Assembly (NCBI RefSeq): GCF_028769735.1
Contig: NC_088171.1
Coordinates: forward strand, 82,822,716-82,886,715
Source of the DNA: Zonotrichia leucophrys gambelii
Lineage: Eukaryota; Chordata; Aves; Passeriformes; Passerellidae
Length of the DNA: 64,000 bases
Direction of reading: 5' to 3'
This document shows, in pieces, positions 10,901-22,800 of the stretch. The notes under the pieces are model-generated. The model was not told where the DNA came from. It ran no database searches and saw nothing but the letters and a program-made list of their open reading frames with translations. A program made the position numbers and the translations under genes. Numbering within the stretch: position 1 is the stretch's first letter; every line of letters begins with the position of its first letter.

Positions 10901-13900
10901 TACCATTCCTCCTTCCTTCCTTCCATTATTGATATTATTGTGACAATGACACCATTATCTGGAAGTGGAGAGCAACTGACTAATTGTTAAACCTCTCTCT
11001 GAAATCACCAATAAATCATTTTAAAGGGCTAAGAAGGAGTAACACTCCATGGCCCACCTGCACAGCCTGGATAGACACAGAGAGGCAGGCAAGGGAAGCT
11101 CTGCCTAGACAGATAGGTTGAACAGTTGCCTCCAGGATGATAAACAACTGATATTTAAATTATTTCATTAGCATCACCCCACCTCCCTGGCTGGCACCCC
11201 AGCTCCACAGCAGCTCACAGCGACTGTTTCGCTGGTTCAGCAGGGCCAAGCTCTTGCCTGTGATGACAGGAGCCAGCGAGCAGCTGACAGTGCAGGAAGC
11301 AAGTACAAAGTCATCCCTTTAAGAGCAAGGCTACAGTTGAGTTAAGGACAACACCAAGTCTTTTAAAATAGGATTCTGGATCCCAGACAGATAAACAGTC
11401 TTTGGCCTTTGATGTACTGAGAATTCCCCTCAAGATACTGACTAGAGCTGTGTGAATAATTGATTTTCTCAGCTGAATAGCTGAAGCAACCAACCAAACA
11501 AACCCCAACTTGTTTGTTAATTAACATTTTTTTCCTTGAAAACTGAGGAGGGAAAAAAAAAGTTAAATTTGGGGCTGTTGAATTGTTATATTCAAACAAA
11601 AGTCACCTCTCTTTCACTTTGAACATTTTTATTTACAGACAAAAAAAAATCTAAAAATACAATGCTAGATTCATGATGGCATCCCATAAGGTAGGGCATC
11701 TCTCAAGCAAGGTCACCTGAGGCATATGGTTCCCGCTTGGTGAAATCAAGCACCCTGCTTTAAAATCCAAACCCTGAGAGGTATGCCCAGGCCTGGGAAC
11801 TTGGACACAGGTTTTGCCACTTACACATGCAATGCTGAAAAGTAACAGAAAAGTGCTTAATTTCTCTGTTACACATTTAAGTTTCTATACAGAGACAACG
11901 CCTGAGTGACATCCCATGAGATGTCAGAATGACTTATTGCAATTTCTATTCTACTCTGCAAAAAAGTCTGTGAAATCCATGAAAAAACTTTTGAGTTTGT
12001 CAAGAATCTTAACTGTCTGAAAATGTATTTTCAATGTTACTTTTATCTGCTTTTGGATTGCTCTGTCAAAAAACAGAAGGTCATACATGCTCACAGCTAC
12101 TACCAGCTCTACCAAGAGACAAAGAAATGCTGTTTCTCTTTGAAGAACCAGCAGAGAATTACAGTGCCACAGCTGGCTCAGCAAAATGGGACTGACGAGA
12201 AATGCCCAACAAAATGAGCCACCTTGGTTGGATCCCCTGGCCTGCCCCAAGGAGGAAGGTGTGCCAGCAGAACGCTCAGCCCTGCTCACTCACACTGGCA
12301 CCCGTGCCAGCCAGGCGCACTCGTGGATGCGTCACAGGCTGGAGGATTCATGGTGATTTCATGCTAAATCATTGCTGGGAACCAGTGGCAATTCTCTGGA
12401 AGGTCCCTTTGACTCACTGGTGGCAGCAGTGCCCCATCTTCCCCCTCAGCCCAATGGCTGCTGCCATTTGCTCAGGCAGGTTCATTCTGAGGCGATGGAG
12501 AATGGCCCTCACCCTTCTAGCCTTGCTGATGAACTGCATCTTGAATATTTCATGCTATTGCAGGTTGCAGGCAGCTTACAGAAATGACACAATTAACCTG
12601 GTGACAGCCACAGCTATTTGTTTGGGATGGCTTCTTGCAGGCACCAAGACTGCCCACGGCACGGCAGGAGTCACCCAAAGCCGGGCACACGGCGCTGGGG
12701 AATGCAGCACCTCAGCCCTACATGCTCCGTTGGCTCCATCTTTATTTTCAAAAACTAACTGGTCTAAAGTGGATCACCTGTAAAATGAAACAGGGACAGG
12801 GGAGCGCCAGCCGTATTTTGAGCCCTATTATGCAATGGAGTGGGGATTACATAACGAGGGGAGTGCAATTACAGAAACGTGGCTCCCATGACACAGAGCC
12901 CAGCTACGGTGACAGGCCGGCAAACCCACTGCAGGCAACATCTCTCTAACCCAGAAAATAAATGTATTGACTGTACTGCCTAATAACCTTTCCACTTGGA
13001 TTGAACAATCTGAGAGGTTGACACGTGCCATGTTATATCAATTTAACCACTAAGTTACTGTCAGCAGTTTATTTCTGCTTTTTTTTTTTTTTTAAATCCC
13101 AATTCTCCTTCTGTCATAATTGACTTTGCAAACTTCTGGAAGAATGTTATTGAAACTCTTGCTTTTTAAATGTGTTTGTTAATGATGCACACATAAACAT
13201 CCTGTGGTAATAAAAAATTGCTACTACTTTCTGGAAATCTTTTTAGTGGTTTAGGGAAGAAAATTGTCAGATTATATAGCTGAGAATTTATTACTAATAA
13301 AACAATACAGCGCTTCTCTTCACTGAGCCATTTTATGATCCCAGTAAATATTCATTGAACCCCTTTTACATTCAACACCTCAGGAAGAGGTTGAATTGTT
13401 ATAAAATGAGAGAATTTAGCACTGTCTTTCTAAATTATTGTGACAAATAACAACCTCACAACTATGACCTCTCTAAAAAGTGACAGGTTAACAAACAGTG
13501 TAATGCAGTAAGAGCAGTTACAGAATTTCAACGTACCTCAGCCTCTGTGTTAATTAAAACTTTTTTTTCTTCTTGGTAGATTTTTTTTATATCCCAAGGT
13601 GACCTAGGAAACTTGACCTATTGAAATGAAGTGCAGAGAAAAATACTATCTGATTTTAAAAAAAGGAGCAGTAGGCGCAAACCAAATAGGTTAAAGGAGG
13701 ACATGCCACTTACAAAAGAGCCTGTTGAAAAATCAAAATTAATTTCAGTCTTAAGAAGAAACAAACCTTTACTTCTGCTCAGGCAAGCAGTTCTACAGAA
13801 GCAACAGGAGTAACCTCATTTTTAATCAAATAAAAAGTATGTTATTATTTATTCTTTCCCCACCTCCTTGCCAAGATATAAATTTAAGTTACTTAGTATA

Positions 13901-14200
13901 ATTTGCTGACAGACAGGGAGCTGTGCAGGTCCTCCGAGTTCAAGGGCATTCACGAACAGGAAAACCACCCTGTCACAGCCATGTGTGCACTGCCCACTAT
14001 AATACAAAGGGTAATATAAAGCATAAAGAACTACTGCCTACTAGCAATATTCGCCCATTTATTAAAAACGGCTTATGAAATATTTCTCTTCTACGGGTAT
14101 TCTGCAGGAGAAAAAGGGGGAAAAAAAGCAGCATAAAATGCAGCGATTCAGGTCAGACGAGATCCTCTGCCGGAAGAACCGATCACCTCCTTTGAAGAGG
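7923..14200. other. Intronic DNA, no gene recognised
   Basis: AT-rich with homopolymer tracts, for example a T15 run at 13,079-13,093, and a short CCTT repeat near 10,908-10,924. No CR1 or LTR piece was found. The 12.2-12.9 kb part is less AT-rich and includes a 193-codon ATG-initiated open frame (12,202-12,783) that I do not regard as a gene. The 12.95-13.5 kb part is evenly AT-rich, without repeats, and could include conserved noncoding sequence. Confidence 0.5.
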
Positions 14201-14894
14201 AGAGCTGGCAGGAACCATCTGACTGCTGCAGCTGCAGCACCCAGCCCAAATTACTTGTTCCTTTCGGGCCGGACGATTTGTACAAACCTGTACAAGTTTG
14301 CCAGCAGCTCGGGCACGACTTCTGGCGTGACCCCGTGGCACACTCAGCGCAGTGTGCGAAGCCCCAAGGCCGGGGTGGCCCCCCGTCCCCGGAGGGATGC
14401 TGTGCGGGACAGCACAGACAAAGACCCGGGGGCAGCAGCTCCAGCGTCGCGCCCTCCGCCAGCGGCAGCACTGCACGCGAGGGAACAGCGAGCATGGCCG
14501 ACTGCTTGGTGAAGGGCAGGAGGCACCAATCCCAAACCCCGCTGGAGCCCGGAGAGCCCCCTTTTGCTGTGAGGTGCCCATCAGGGCCAACGAGCACAGT
14601 ATCTTGGTGTGCCGCAGGCGGCAGAGCCAGGCACAGGGACAAAAGCCGGGCGGGAGGACACGATGGATGCATGTGCTCCTCGTCCCTCCAAGCTGCCCCG
14701 CACCTCTGCCGCACCTGCCGGAGAAGGGACCTCGGAGGCAAACACGTGTGTCCCTGCCTTCGCCCACCGGTGACACCAGGTACTCGGGGAGGAACGGGCC
14801 CGCTGGCTGGGCAAACCCTTTGGGGTTCCCACCCGAACCCCGCTCAGCCCGCACCCCGAGCGATGGATGCGTGTGCTCCTCGGCGAGCAGGGAG

Positions 14895-14903
14895 CCCTAC
14901 CTG
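14895..14903 (-). other. UBE2QL1: UBE2QL1 exon 1 splice donor
   Basis: On the minus strand the sequence reads CAG then GTAGGG, a good GT donor exactly after the Gln codon where the human protein continues into its last exon (SLVKGQ, then GRICRK). Reading through the donor gives sequence unlike the family, which supports splicing here. Confidence 0.85.
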
Positions 14904-15689
14904 CCCCTTGACCAGGCTGGCGGCGAACTGCCTCATGACGGCCTCCACGGTGTAAGCGCTGGACCAGCCGCGGGGGGTGAGCAGCTCCATGCAGATGGCC
15001 CCGCCATCCAGGACGTAGCCGTTCTCCAGGCGGGGGCTAAGCACCCTCATGAAGGGCGGCGAGAAGGGGAAGTTGTCGGGGAAGGTGAGGTTGAGCAGGA
15101 TGTACTCCGTGTTGGTCTCCTTCATGTCCTGCCACAGCACCGAGTCCTTGTCCACCTGGTGCAGCTTCACGTTCCAGTCGAAGAGGCTCTCGTCCACCAG
15201 CTCCACCGAGATGAAGCGGTCGCTGAGCCGCGCGATGTCCTGCAGCTCCTTCATCAGCCGCCGGGTCCGCACCTGCGTGCAGTGCTGCTGCCGGCCCGCG
15301 GGCACCAGCGCCGCCGGCCCCGACCCGCACCCGGGGCCGGAGCCGGGGCCGGGCCGCTGCGCCGCCTCCTTGCCGGCGCCGGGCTCCCTGCCCGGCTCCC
15401 GCGGCTTCTCCCGGCCGACTCCCGAGCGCGCCTGCTGCGGGGGCTGCTTGGCCGGCTCCGGCGCCTTCTTGTTCTTGTGGCCGCCGGGGCTGCCCTCGCT
15501 GCTGCTGCTGCTGCAGCCGCCGCCGGGGGGGCCCTGCGGCTGCGGCTTGTTGCTGCTGTTCTTCTGGTTGCCTCTGCCGCGGAGCGAGGAGCCCTGCTGG
15601 CTGCTGCTGCGGTGGTGGTGGTGCTTGGGGTCCTCGGTGTCCCGGCTGTGCAGCCGGATCAGCCCGATTTTCCGCAGCAGAGTGGCCAT
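14901..15689 (-). CDS. UBE2QL1: UBE2QL1, coding exon 1
   Basis: E2 ubiquitin-conjugating enzyme of the UBE2Q class. It takes ubiquitin from an E1 as a thioester and passes it to substrates; the mammalian protein has been linked to ubiquitylation of damaged lysosomes and to renal tumour suppression. The exon encodes 263 residues in phase 0. Residues 146-263 match the human 161-residue protein almost exactly from [10 protein letters not shown] to SLVKGQ. The UBC fold is seen as [12 protein letters not shown], the [17 protein letters not shown] loop and [16 protein letters not shown]; the catalytic Cys is residue 233 (codon 14,993-14,991). The usual E2 HPN motif is missing, as in the UBE2Q class. 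Residues 1-145 are an extension: [13 protein letters not shown], then a His run, Ser runs and Pro/Gly/Gln/Lys-rich sequence. I chose the ATG at 15,689 because it has strong context (AAC ATG G) and is the first ATG after an in-frame stop 23 codons upstream; the ATG at 15,254, matching the human start, has weak context. Exon 2, about 43 codons, should lie left of the window. Confidence 0.93.
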
Positions 15690-15756
15690 GTTGTGCGCGG
15701 CTCTGCGATCCCCGCCGCCTCTGAGCACCGGCGGGGCTCTAGTGTGGTTGTTATCA

Positions 15757-15763
15757 ATTTAAA
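15757..15763 (-). promoter_or_regulatory. TTTAAAT element before UBE2QL1 start
   Basis: A TTTAAAT word stands alone in very GC-rich sequence about 70 bp upstream of the 15,689 ATG. It might act as a weak TATA-like element, which would put the transcription start close to the ATG. The same bases supply the in-frame TAA (15,761-15,759) that bounds the reading frame. Core promoter function is a guess. Confidence 0.25.
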
Positions 15764-16521
15764 GCCCGGCTCGGCGGGTGCGCTGTTGGCGGGCGGGCGG
15801 CGAAGCGCCTCTCCGCCGGTCCGGGGCGCGGAGAGGCGGCGGTGCCGGAGGATGTGCGGCCGCCGCTCAAACGCCTCCCCTGCCTAGAGCTGCGGCGGGG
15901 AGCATTGCCGCAGCGGGGCTGCTCCCGCGGACATCACGGCCCCGCCGCCGTGGCCATGATCCCGTGAAAAGGAAGAAGGAGGAGGGTGGTGGTGGTGGGG
16001 GGGAAAGGTAGGAAGGGAAAAAAAAATCCCCCAGCCTCCCGCACGGGAGAGCCCCCTCCCTCCCCCCGCACAGCGGCGGCGAAACCGCCTGCGCTGCAGA
16101 TGGCTTCCCCGGCACCTTCGGATCGCGCTCGGCCGAGCCAATCCCCGGCGGCTCCCGGCGGGCCGGGCCCCGCGCCGCTCCGGGCGCCTCCCCCCGAGGC
16201 GGGCGGGGGGGTCGGAGCCCGCCCGCGCAGCCCCCGCCGTGCCCGCGCCGGCCCGCGGCGCGCTCGGCCCTTTGTTCGGGAGAGGGGCCGCCCGCCCGGG
16301 CAGCGCCGCACGGCCCCGCCGCGCCCCCCGCCCGCCTGGCGGCACCGCCGCTGCGGGGCTCGGCGGGGCGGCGGCCGGCGGGCAGTGCGGGGACCGACCC
16401 GCTCCGCCCCGCGCTGCGGCAGCGGCCCCGCCGGCCGGGCGGGCCGGGGGCGGGCACGGCGGGGAGGGGCGCCGGGACAGAGCCGCGGGTGCGGGGGCAG
16501 GGGCAGGTGTTGCACACTTAC

Positions 16522-16547
16522 GTGTGTGTGTGTGTGTGCGCGCGTGT
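16522..16547. repeat. (TG)n microsatellite, proximal
   Basis: A run of TG dinucleotides followed by CGCGCGTGT, alternating purine and pyrimidine without a break. It lies about 830 bp upstream of the UBE2QL1 start on the gene's own strand and at the edge of the CpG island. The alternating pattern can adopt Z-DNA. Confidence 0.9.
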
Positions 16548-16800
16548 CGGCGCCCACAGGGCCGGCAAGCGACACCGCGGCAGCTCCGCGCACCCGTGTG
16601 AGCACGGACAGAGCCCGCAGCTACCGCAGGGACACAGCAGCTCGGTGGTCATGTGTAAGGACACAGGCATGGGCAATGGCATATAAGTGCATGTGCGTAT
16701 ATAGTTAGACCTACCTGCCTGAACACGTATAATCACATATGTAATGTCTAAAAATCGATATATAAACATGATTAAAAACACTTCTATGTGCATAACGTGT

Positions 16801-16805
16801 ATATA

Positions 16806-16836
<31 letters not shown>

Positions 16837-16838
16837 AT
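16801..16838. repeat. (GT)n microsatellite, distal
   Basis: About 15 GT units, interrupted once by GCGT near the left end, with an ATATAT lead and followed by a short CACGCGCACG stretch. It is about 260 bp beyond the proximal tract. Length is likely to vary between individuals. Confidence 0.9.
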
Positions 16839-16839
16839 G

Positions 16840-19800
16840 CCCACGCGCACGAATTTTGGTATTTGTTGTGTTGGGAATGATGGGACAATCTTGCTTTCTT
16901 CAGTACAGTGGATATACATATCCCATATCCCATCCCTCCCCTCCAGACCAAGTAGGTCTGTCCTCCTGGGACTCTGTGTAACACAGGAAGGAGCAGCTGA
17001 TTCCCAAAATCTCTGTTCCCATCATCTTCTTTACCTTCAGAGACTGGAAAAGCAAAAAAATTACAATAAATGCTTTGAATTGAGGAATAGTGAAGGCAAG
17101 GCCCAAAGTGTGATTACATCAGTTGTGCGGAGGATGTAAAGCAATAAGCAGTGTGTGCACATAGCAGCATTATATTCCATGACACATTTCCCAGTGGAGG
17201 ATCTGGAGGTGGATCTCCTCTTGCTCTCTGAAGACTCTGTAGGGCAATGTTAGGAGATACTGGCAGAGTTGACCTGTGTGTGATAGCCAGTGATTCTCCA
17301 TCAGCCTGCTTTGAGCAGAGAGAAGATGAAGGGCTGTGAGTAAGATGTCAGTGATGTCCTGGGAGGCCCAGGTGCCATAACACTGTCCTTGTTTGCTCCT
17401 ACCCTCTGTCCTGTTGACCTTGCCAATCCAACAGTGTGATAACCCTTTGAGTTGCTCTGATCTTTTCCTCTGTGCAGATACCCAGCCGGGTCTGTTGCAG
17501 GAGAGATGTTTGCTAAATCCCTACCCCTGAGATCTGTATTGGGAAGTACTGCTGACAGAGTGTTTCCTTGGAGGTCAGACATCCAGGTGAATGTGAAATG
17601 GGTGGAGGCTGAAGTGTCAAAGACTGTTCTGTTCAACCCATATTAATCTCCTACCTCCTATATTTGCCTGAGCAGTTGAAGAACCTCCAGTTTATAGGAA
17701 GCTGTGTCCAAGCCTTCCCTTAATAGCTTTCTGGTGTGACAGAAATGCCACTCCCCTGAACTATTGATGACCCATCTATGGAGCTGGGAAATTTCTGAAA
17801 TGCAGACAAACTGCACCCAGACATCTCGTGGTGTGTGACGCTTCCAGGAAACAAAGTAATCTGTGCTACATCAGGAAAGTGACTCCAGCAGGACTTGCAG
17901 GGGGAGAAGCTAAGGCAGACATGGAAAATTCTTATCAGCATATGGAACAGGGCACTGAGAAACCTGATGGGACAGCTTGGAAGACTGTTCCTGCTCTGGT
18001 GCCAAAACTGGCAGTCACAGAATCTTCACCTGCAGCTTCAAACCCCACAGGCGGGACAGTCAGGTGGAACAAGGTGCTCAGTGGTCACCTCTGGATAAAT
18101 ACCTAGGGCCAGGCAGGGTGGTGCAGCACAGATACGAACTGAAGCACGCTGCCAACCAGCAATGTGAGCCTTTGTGTTGGCTCCATTAATGTTTTACTGA
18201 AAAGCAACTGAAAGGTTTCTGCATGGTGTTCCAGGTGGCAGCAGAGGCTGTGATCATTAATTTAACATTATGGAAGTTATTTACCTGTCTAACATAACTG
18301 AGGTATTTACCTAGTGGTGAAGCCAAAATAAAAGAGCAAGGTCTCTGCAAAGGTGTGCCAGAGGCAAGCATCCCCTCTGTGGCCTTCCACCAGTTCTCTG
18401 GAATGGTAGAAGATTAATGAAGAAGTGATGAGCAAGTTTCAGCAATAAGGAAGGTGTAATAGGTGTGCCTGGACAAACAGGGTTCTGCTGCCACAGGGAG
18501 CTGCTCTGGTAGTGCTGAAAGTAGTGAAGTTCATCACAGTCTGTGTCCATACTGTCTGCAGGGCCAAAAAGCTGAAGTGATGGAGCGAACTCTTTCACAC
18601 CCAGGCTTCCTCAGCAAGCAAGTCCAGGATGGACTCTGAATGCCTTAAAGTCAAGTCTGTTGTAATAAATCAGCTGAGACTCCATTTTCTTCATGCAGGA
18701 AAAAGCCGAATCCTTATTGTATGGGTCATATTTCATAAGATTATCAGAAGGCTCTGTGTCAGATCTAACTGGTTAACAATACTTTCACATTGGTTAGTAC
18801 ATGACATTTTGTACATCTATAGTTTACATACTTTTTCTACTGATTCTCCTGGGACAGATCTTATTGTTTATATGGGTGCACTTATTTTTCACCCAAGGAA
18901 CAGACTGTCATGTTAATGAATTCTCATTGCAAGACTGTTTTTGCATGGCAACTTGCAAAGTACTTAGCTCCACTTAGAAGAAGTGGCAGACCTTAGAATA
19001 GTGGCAGCTATTAATTTAGCAGAACAGGCCTGATTTTATGAGGCCTTTCTTTTATAATTTCTCTACCTGTCTGTGACAAAGTCTTGAGGGAAAACAGGTA
19101 GTAAAATATCTTGCAGGGGAGACTTCCCCTGTATCTAGACTGTCCATATCCACATATTCCCTGAATGACAAAAAAAAAAAAAGATCAAATTTAGTCCATG
19201 ATCTCTCTTTACACATTCCAAATGAATTTCTGTTCCTTAGTATCTTAAATAGTAGAAACCTATCTATTAACTTTGTTCATTATTATACCTTCTCACCAGT
19301 TTGTCAAGTGCAGGAGTCAAACTGAACTCATCTGCGTCTCTCAGACAAGGCTCTCCTGTCCTTGTCTTGGAGCAGGACTGGTTGATCGACTCACAGTGCA
19401 AAGACATCATAGACTGAAGCAATGACTTTCAAATCAGAGAGGCATCTGGGTACGCAAAACAGACTGACCTCTGGCAGATATTTCTCCTATATATTCAGCT
19501 GGAGTGCTGCTTTCAGGCTTAGCCATTTTTTTAGTGGCAAAGGACAGCATTCCAAGCTCAGGTCTGGCAGCAGCCCTCAGCTCCATGCAGAGCAGGGTGC
19601 AGCTGATGAAGGGCATCTCAGATTCTTCTTATGGTGGAGAAGTATCTGCTCCTAGCTGGAGAGCTGGAGATTCAACTCCCATTCCAGTACCAGTTTGATA
19701 TTGGGGCTGGCAGGAAGGTTTTTGTTTGTTTGTTTGGGTTTGTTGGTGTTTTGTTTTTGTTTTCTAGTAGGATAATATTGGCCAGTGGTTTTCTTGTTTT

Positions 19801-22800
19801 TGCTGAGTTTGCAAAAAACGAGTTACCTGTGGTTCAGCAAAAAGTTCATATGTGTATTGTTTACTTCCATTTAAATGCAGCAGAATTTTAATGCCAAGTG
19901 ATAGAAAATGTTAAATTGAACAAGTGCACAGAAGCATTTCTAGAATGATTAGGGGAACAAAAGTCCTATCTTTGTAGGAAAATTAAAAGACTTTTTCCTT
20001 GTTTAGTATAGCTCAGCTAAGACTGAATAGGGCTGTGAAAACACTTAATAAATATATTTGAGAAGTAAATGTCAGAGAGGGATATTGACTTCATCACATG
20101 GTCAAACGGCAGTACAGTGAGTAATCCTGAATACATCTGCGCTGGAAATCTAAAGGCTTCCAGATATGATGAAGGAAGCATTTGAATACTCTCCTGAGCA
20201 CTGGAAGGAGTAACTTGCAGTCTCGTAGCAAGCAGCCTGAGAAGTTTATGGGCATAATTGTACAACACAATAGAATAGGAAAATGCCTGAAGAGAGAAAA
20301 TTAAGCTTATATTATGAGTCCCTGGGCATCTGGTGTGTCAGTATCCCCAAGTGTGTGAGAAAATAGATTAGATCACTGTCAATTTGCATTATAATAATTC
20401 CATGCCTCAGGGCTTCCACTGGAGTTGGGAAAGATTTTATTTTATTCTTCCTGATGCATGATTTGTCCTCTACTGCTCTTTTTTTGCCTTCCTCTGCGGG
20501 TCTGAAGATAAATTGTTAGAGGCATTAGAATCTTAGGGTTCATTTATCCTGCTGGTATGCTCAGGATTGGGTCAGCCTCTAGGCCTGGAATTCTTTTGAA
20601 GGAGTTATTTACCTAGGTTGGCTTGGTAGGCTCCATCGATTTAATTTACAGCAAGGGACACACCCTCCTTCCTAGAATCAAATGGACTTATATTTAGCTA
20701 ATTGTTTGCCAACTTGCAAACACACACATTTTCAGCAGGCAAGCTATTTATTAATCTCTCCCTCTTTTGCCTGAGTTTTCCTGATGCTTACTGATATCTC
20801 ACTGGGCACCTTTGACTGTTCATTTTCTGTTTGCCTCCTTTCATCCTTCAAAGTCACAACACCACTAATTTTTAGAAGGATATTCAGAAGAAAGGCATTT
20901 TCAGCAACAAACAGCAAGAATGAAGAAAGGCATAAAATTGTTCACTCCTGAAATATTAAAATTTATAAAGATATATGTGGGATTCCTATGTTCCTGTTAG
21001 CATGTCCTTTGAAATTACCTTCTCCTTGGTGTTGGAAGTCCATCTGGCAATGCTAATCTCTTTTACTGACTTAGGTAAACAACAGTCTTGAGGTGACCTC
21101 TACTCAACAGACAAGATAAGCCCAGCTAAATGCAAAGGATACCTGGGTAAATGAATAGCCATTGTAGCACAGTGAGCTACAATGCTTTTGAGAATGAGTG
21201 AAGTAAACAATATCCATGGAGAATATGGTTGGCTGTCTGATTTTTAAGTCTGCATAGCTCTGGAAATGCTCAGAAGAAGCTTTTTATGTGCAGGGTGTTC
21301 ATGTCCATGTATTACTGCTTACTGACTAAAATACATTTGCATCCGGCAGTTCTGAATCACAGAACTCTGTGTCAGAGGTGACCTTCTCACATACACACAC
21401 ACAAGTATTTTTAAATTCTTGCACTCATACACAAATTCAAGATGTGGCCAGTACAGGGCAGAAGTCATTTACAGATTTCTCCCCAAATAAAGGTACAATG
21501 CATGCTTTACCTTTTTCCACTTTCAGCCACATCTTCCACATTTTTCTCCTACAATGTCATCTTTGAAGTAAATCTGTAACTGCTCAGTGAGGAAGCTATA
21601 TTCCATGGAATGGTTGGAGGAGTGGCAACTATTTGATGGTCCTTCTACTTTGGATACAAAAATTTTTGTTTGTGTGACTCTGTCAGTTATTACTAGAATT
21701 TTTAAAGGCCGGAGATCGTGAACTTTTCTAAGCTCCTACATGTAACTCAAGAGGCAGGGCCATGGGTGAGGCCTTGCAACAGTCCTGCTTTTAACTGGGG
21801 ACAAACAATCCGAATCTGAGCCCTAGGTAGCCTCCTTTTTGCAGAGTATCCAGTTCATGGATGGCTCTTTACCCCAAGAAGAGTCTGAGGGGTCTCCAGC
21901 CTCAGATGCAGTCCATCCCCCATGAAGCTGAGGGCTGCTGCCAGACCTGTCTCACTTGTCAGTGCCCAGCAGCTAAGCCTGAAAGCAGCATGCCAGGTGT
22001 TCCAGTACTCTGGTTCACAGCACCAAAAGGACACACAAAATGTCTCTTATTACCTGATCAGAGCACCAGATTAACTTCTGGATCAGCAAAAGCATTGTAG
22101 ATCATCTAAGCAACAGATGGATGTTGGTGTAAACCACACAAAATTAACACAGAGACACCAACTTTAGTTAAACTTTAAAGGCAGAATTGCTGGAATTTAG
22201 TTTCAAAGACCTTATGGTGCCATGAAATAACTTTTGGATCCTGAAGTTTTCAAATGGCATCACAGACCTTTTGCTCTCCTGAAGTGACAAGAACGCAATA
22301 AAGTTCCATAGTACAAAGTGCTGAGGGGCCAGTGATAAGAAGTTTTTACATAAATCCACAGAAACAGACAAAGAAGGAAAAAAGAAGATAAAAAAGAAGG
22401 ATGTGTTGGTAGAAGGGATTAAAAAGTTGTGCTGCCAGAGTGATGCAGCTTTAAAAGAACAGGTTGATGTGACTGAAGATGGCACTCAGTGATGTATTTT
22501 GAACAAAGATGGGGAAGTATTAGAACATTTGTATAAGATTATATAAGATCACATTTGGATCTCAGAACAACACACACTCCTCTTTGATGCCAGCTCAACA
22601 GTTTTTCTTTGACCCCAGTCAATCCTTTACCTTCATACTCCCTTAAATCTCACCATATTATCTAATTTTGCACTTTACAGCACACAGCCATAAGAAAGGT
22701 CACTTGCAATGCATTTATGGGCAGTGAACTCTTCCTCCTTTATCCTAAGACCTTAACATCAGCCTGGTCATCACAACAGTGAGAGACATGTTTTAGCTTC

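Larger units (their letters stand above)
1..14900 (-). other. UBE2QL1 intron 1, partial
   Basis: This interval lies downstream of the UBE2QL1 exon 1 splice donor on the minus strand. I looked for the short last exon of the family (about 43 codons ending in a conserved GWVTPP-type C-terminus) in reverse complement through the whole interval and did not find it, so the intron should continue past the left edge, making it longer than 14.9 kb. The human gene also has a very long intron here. That the interval is intron is inferred from the donor and from family gene structure. Confidence 0.7.
14230..16640. promoter_or_regulatory. CpG island with the UBE2QL1 promoter
   Basis: The GC content and CpG density rise sharply over about 2.4 kb and are highest at 14,850-16,500. 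The island covers exon 1, the start of intron 1 and the upstream region of UBE2QL1 on the minus strand. Such islands carry promoters of broadly or neurally expressed vertebrate genes. Long open frames in all six frames here, including one of more than 500 codons on the plus strand, come from the shortage of AT-rich stop codons. The exact transcription start is not visible. Confidence 0.85.

Noticed and set aside
10748..10990. Reverse-strand WYWVTAGG-like stretch as a possible UBE2QL1 last exon
   Set aside because: Only a chance resemblance to the family C-terminus; the rest of the highly conserved final exon is absent.
14148..14955. Overlapping open frames of about 200-225 codons in the intron side of the CpG island
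   Set aside because: Same GC effect; no recognised motif, and they lie beyond the exon 1 donor.
14352..15887. Open frame of about 511 codons on the plus strand
   Set aside because: It has no ATG at its start, runs antisense through UBE2QL1 exon 1 and the CpG island, and is open only because stop codons are rare in such GC-rich DNA.
15867..16708. Several open frames over 150 codons on both strands upstream of UBE2QL1
   Set aside because: All are Arg/Pro/Gly/Ala-rich translations of CpG-island DNA and overlap each other in every frame; composition artefacts.
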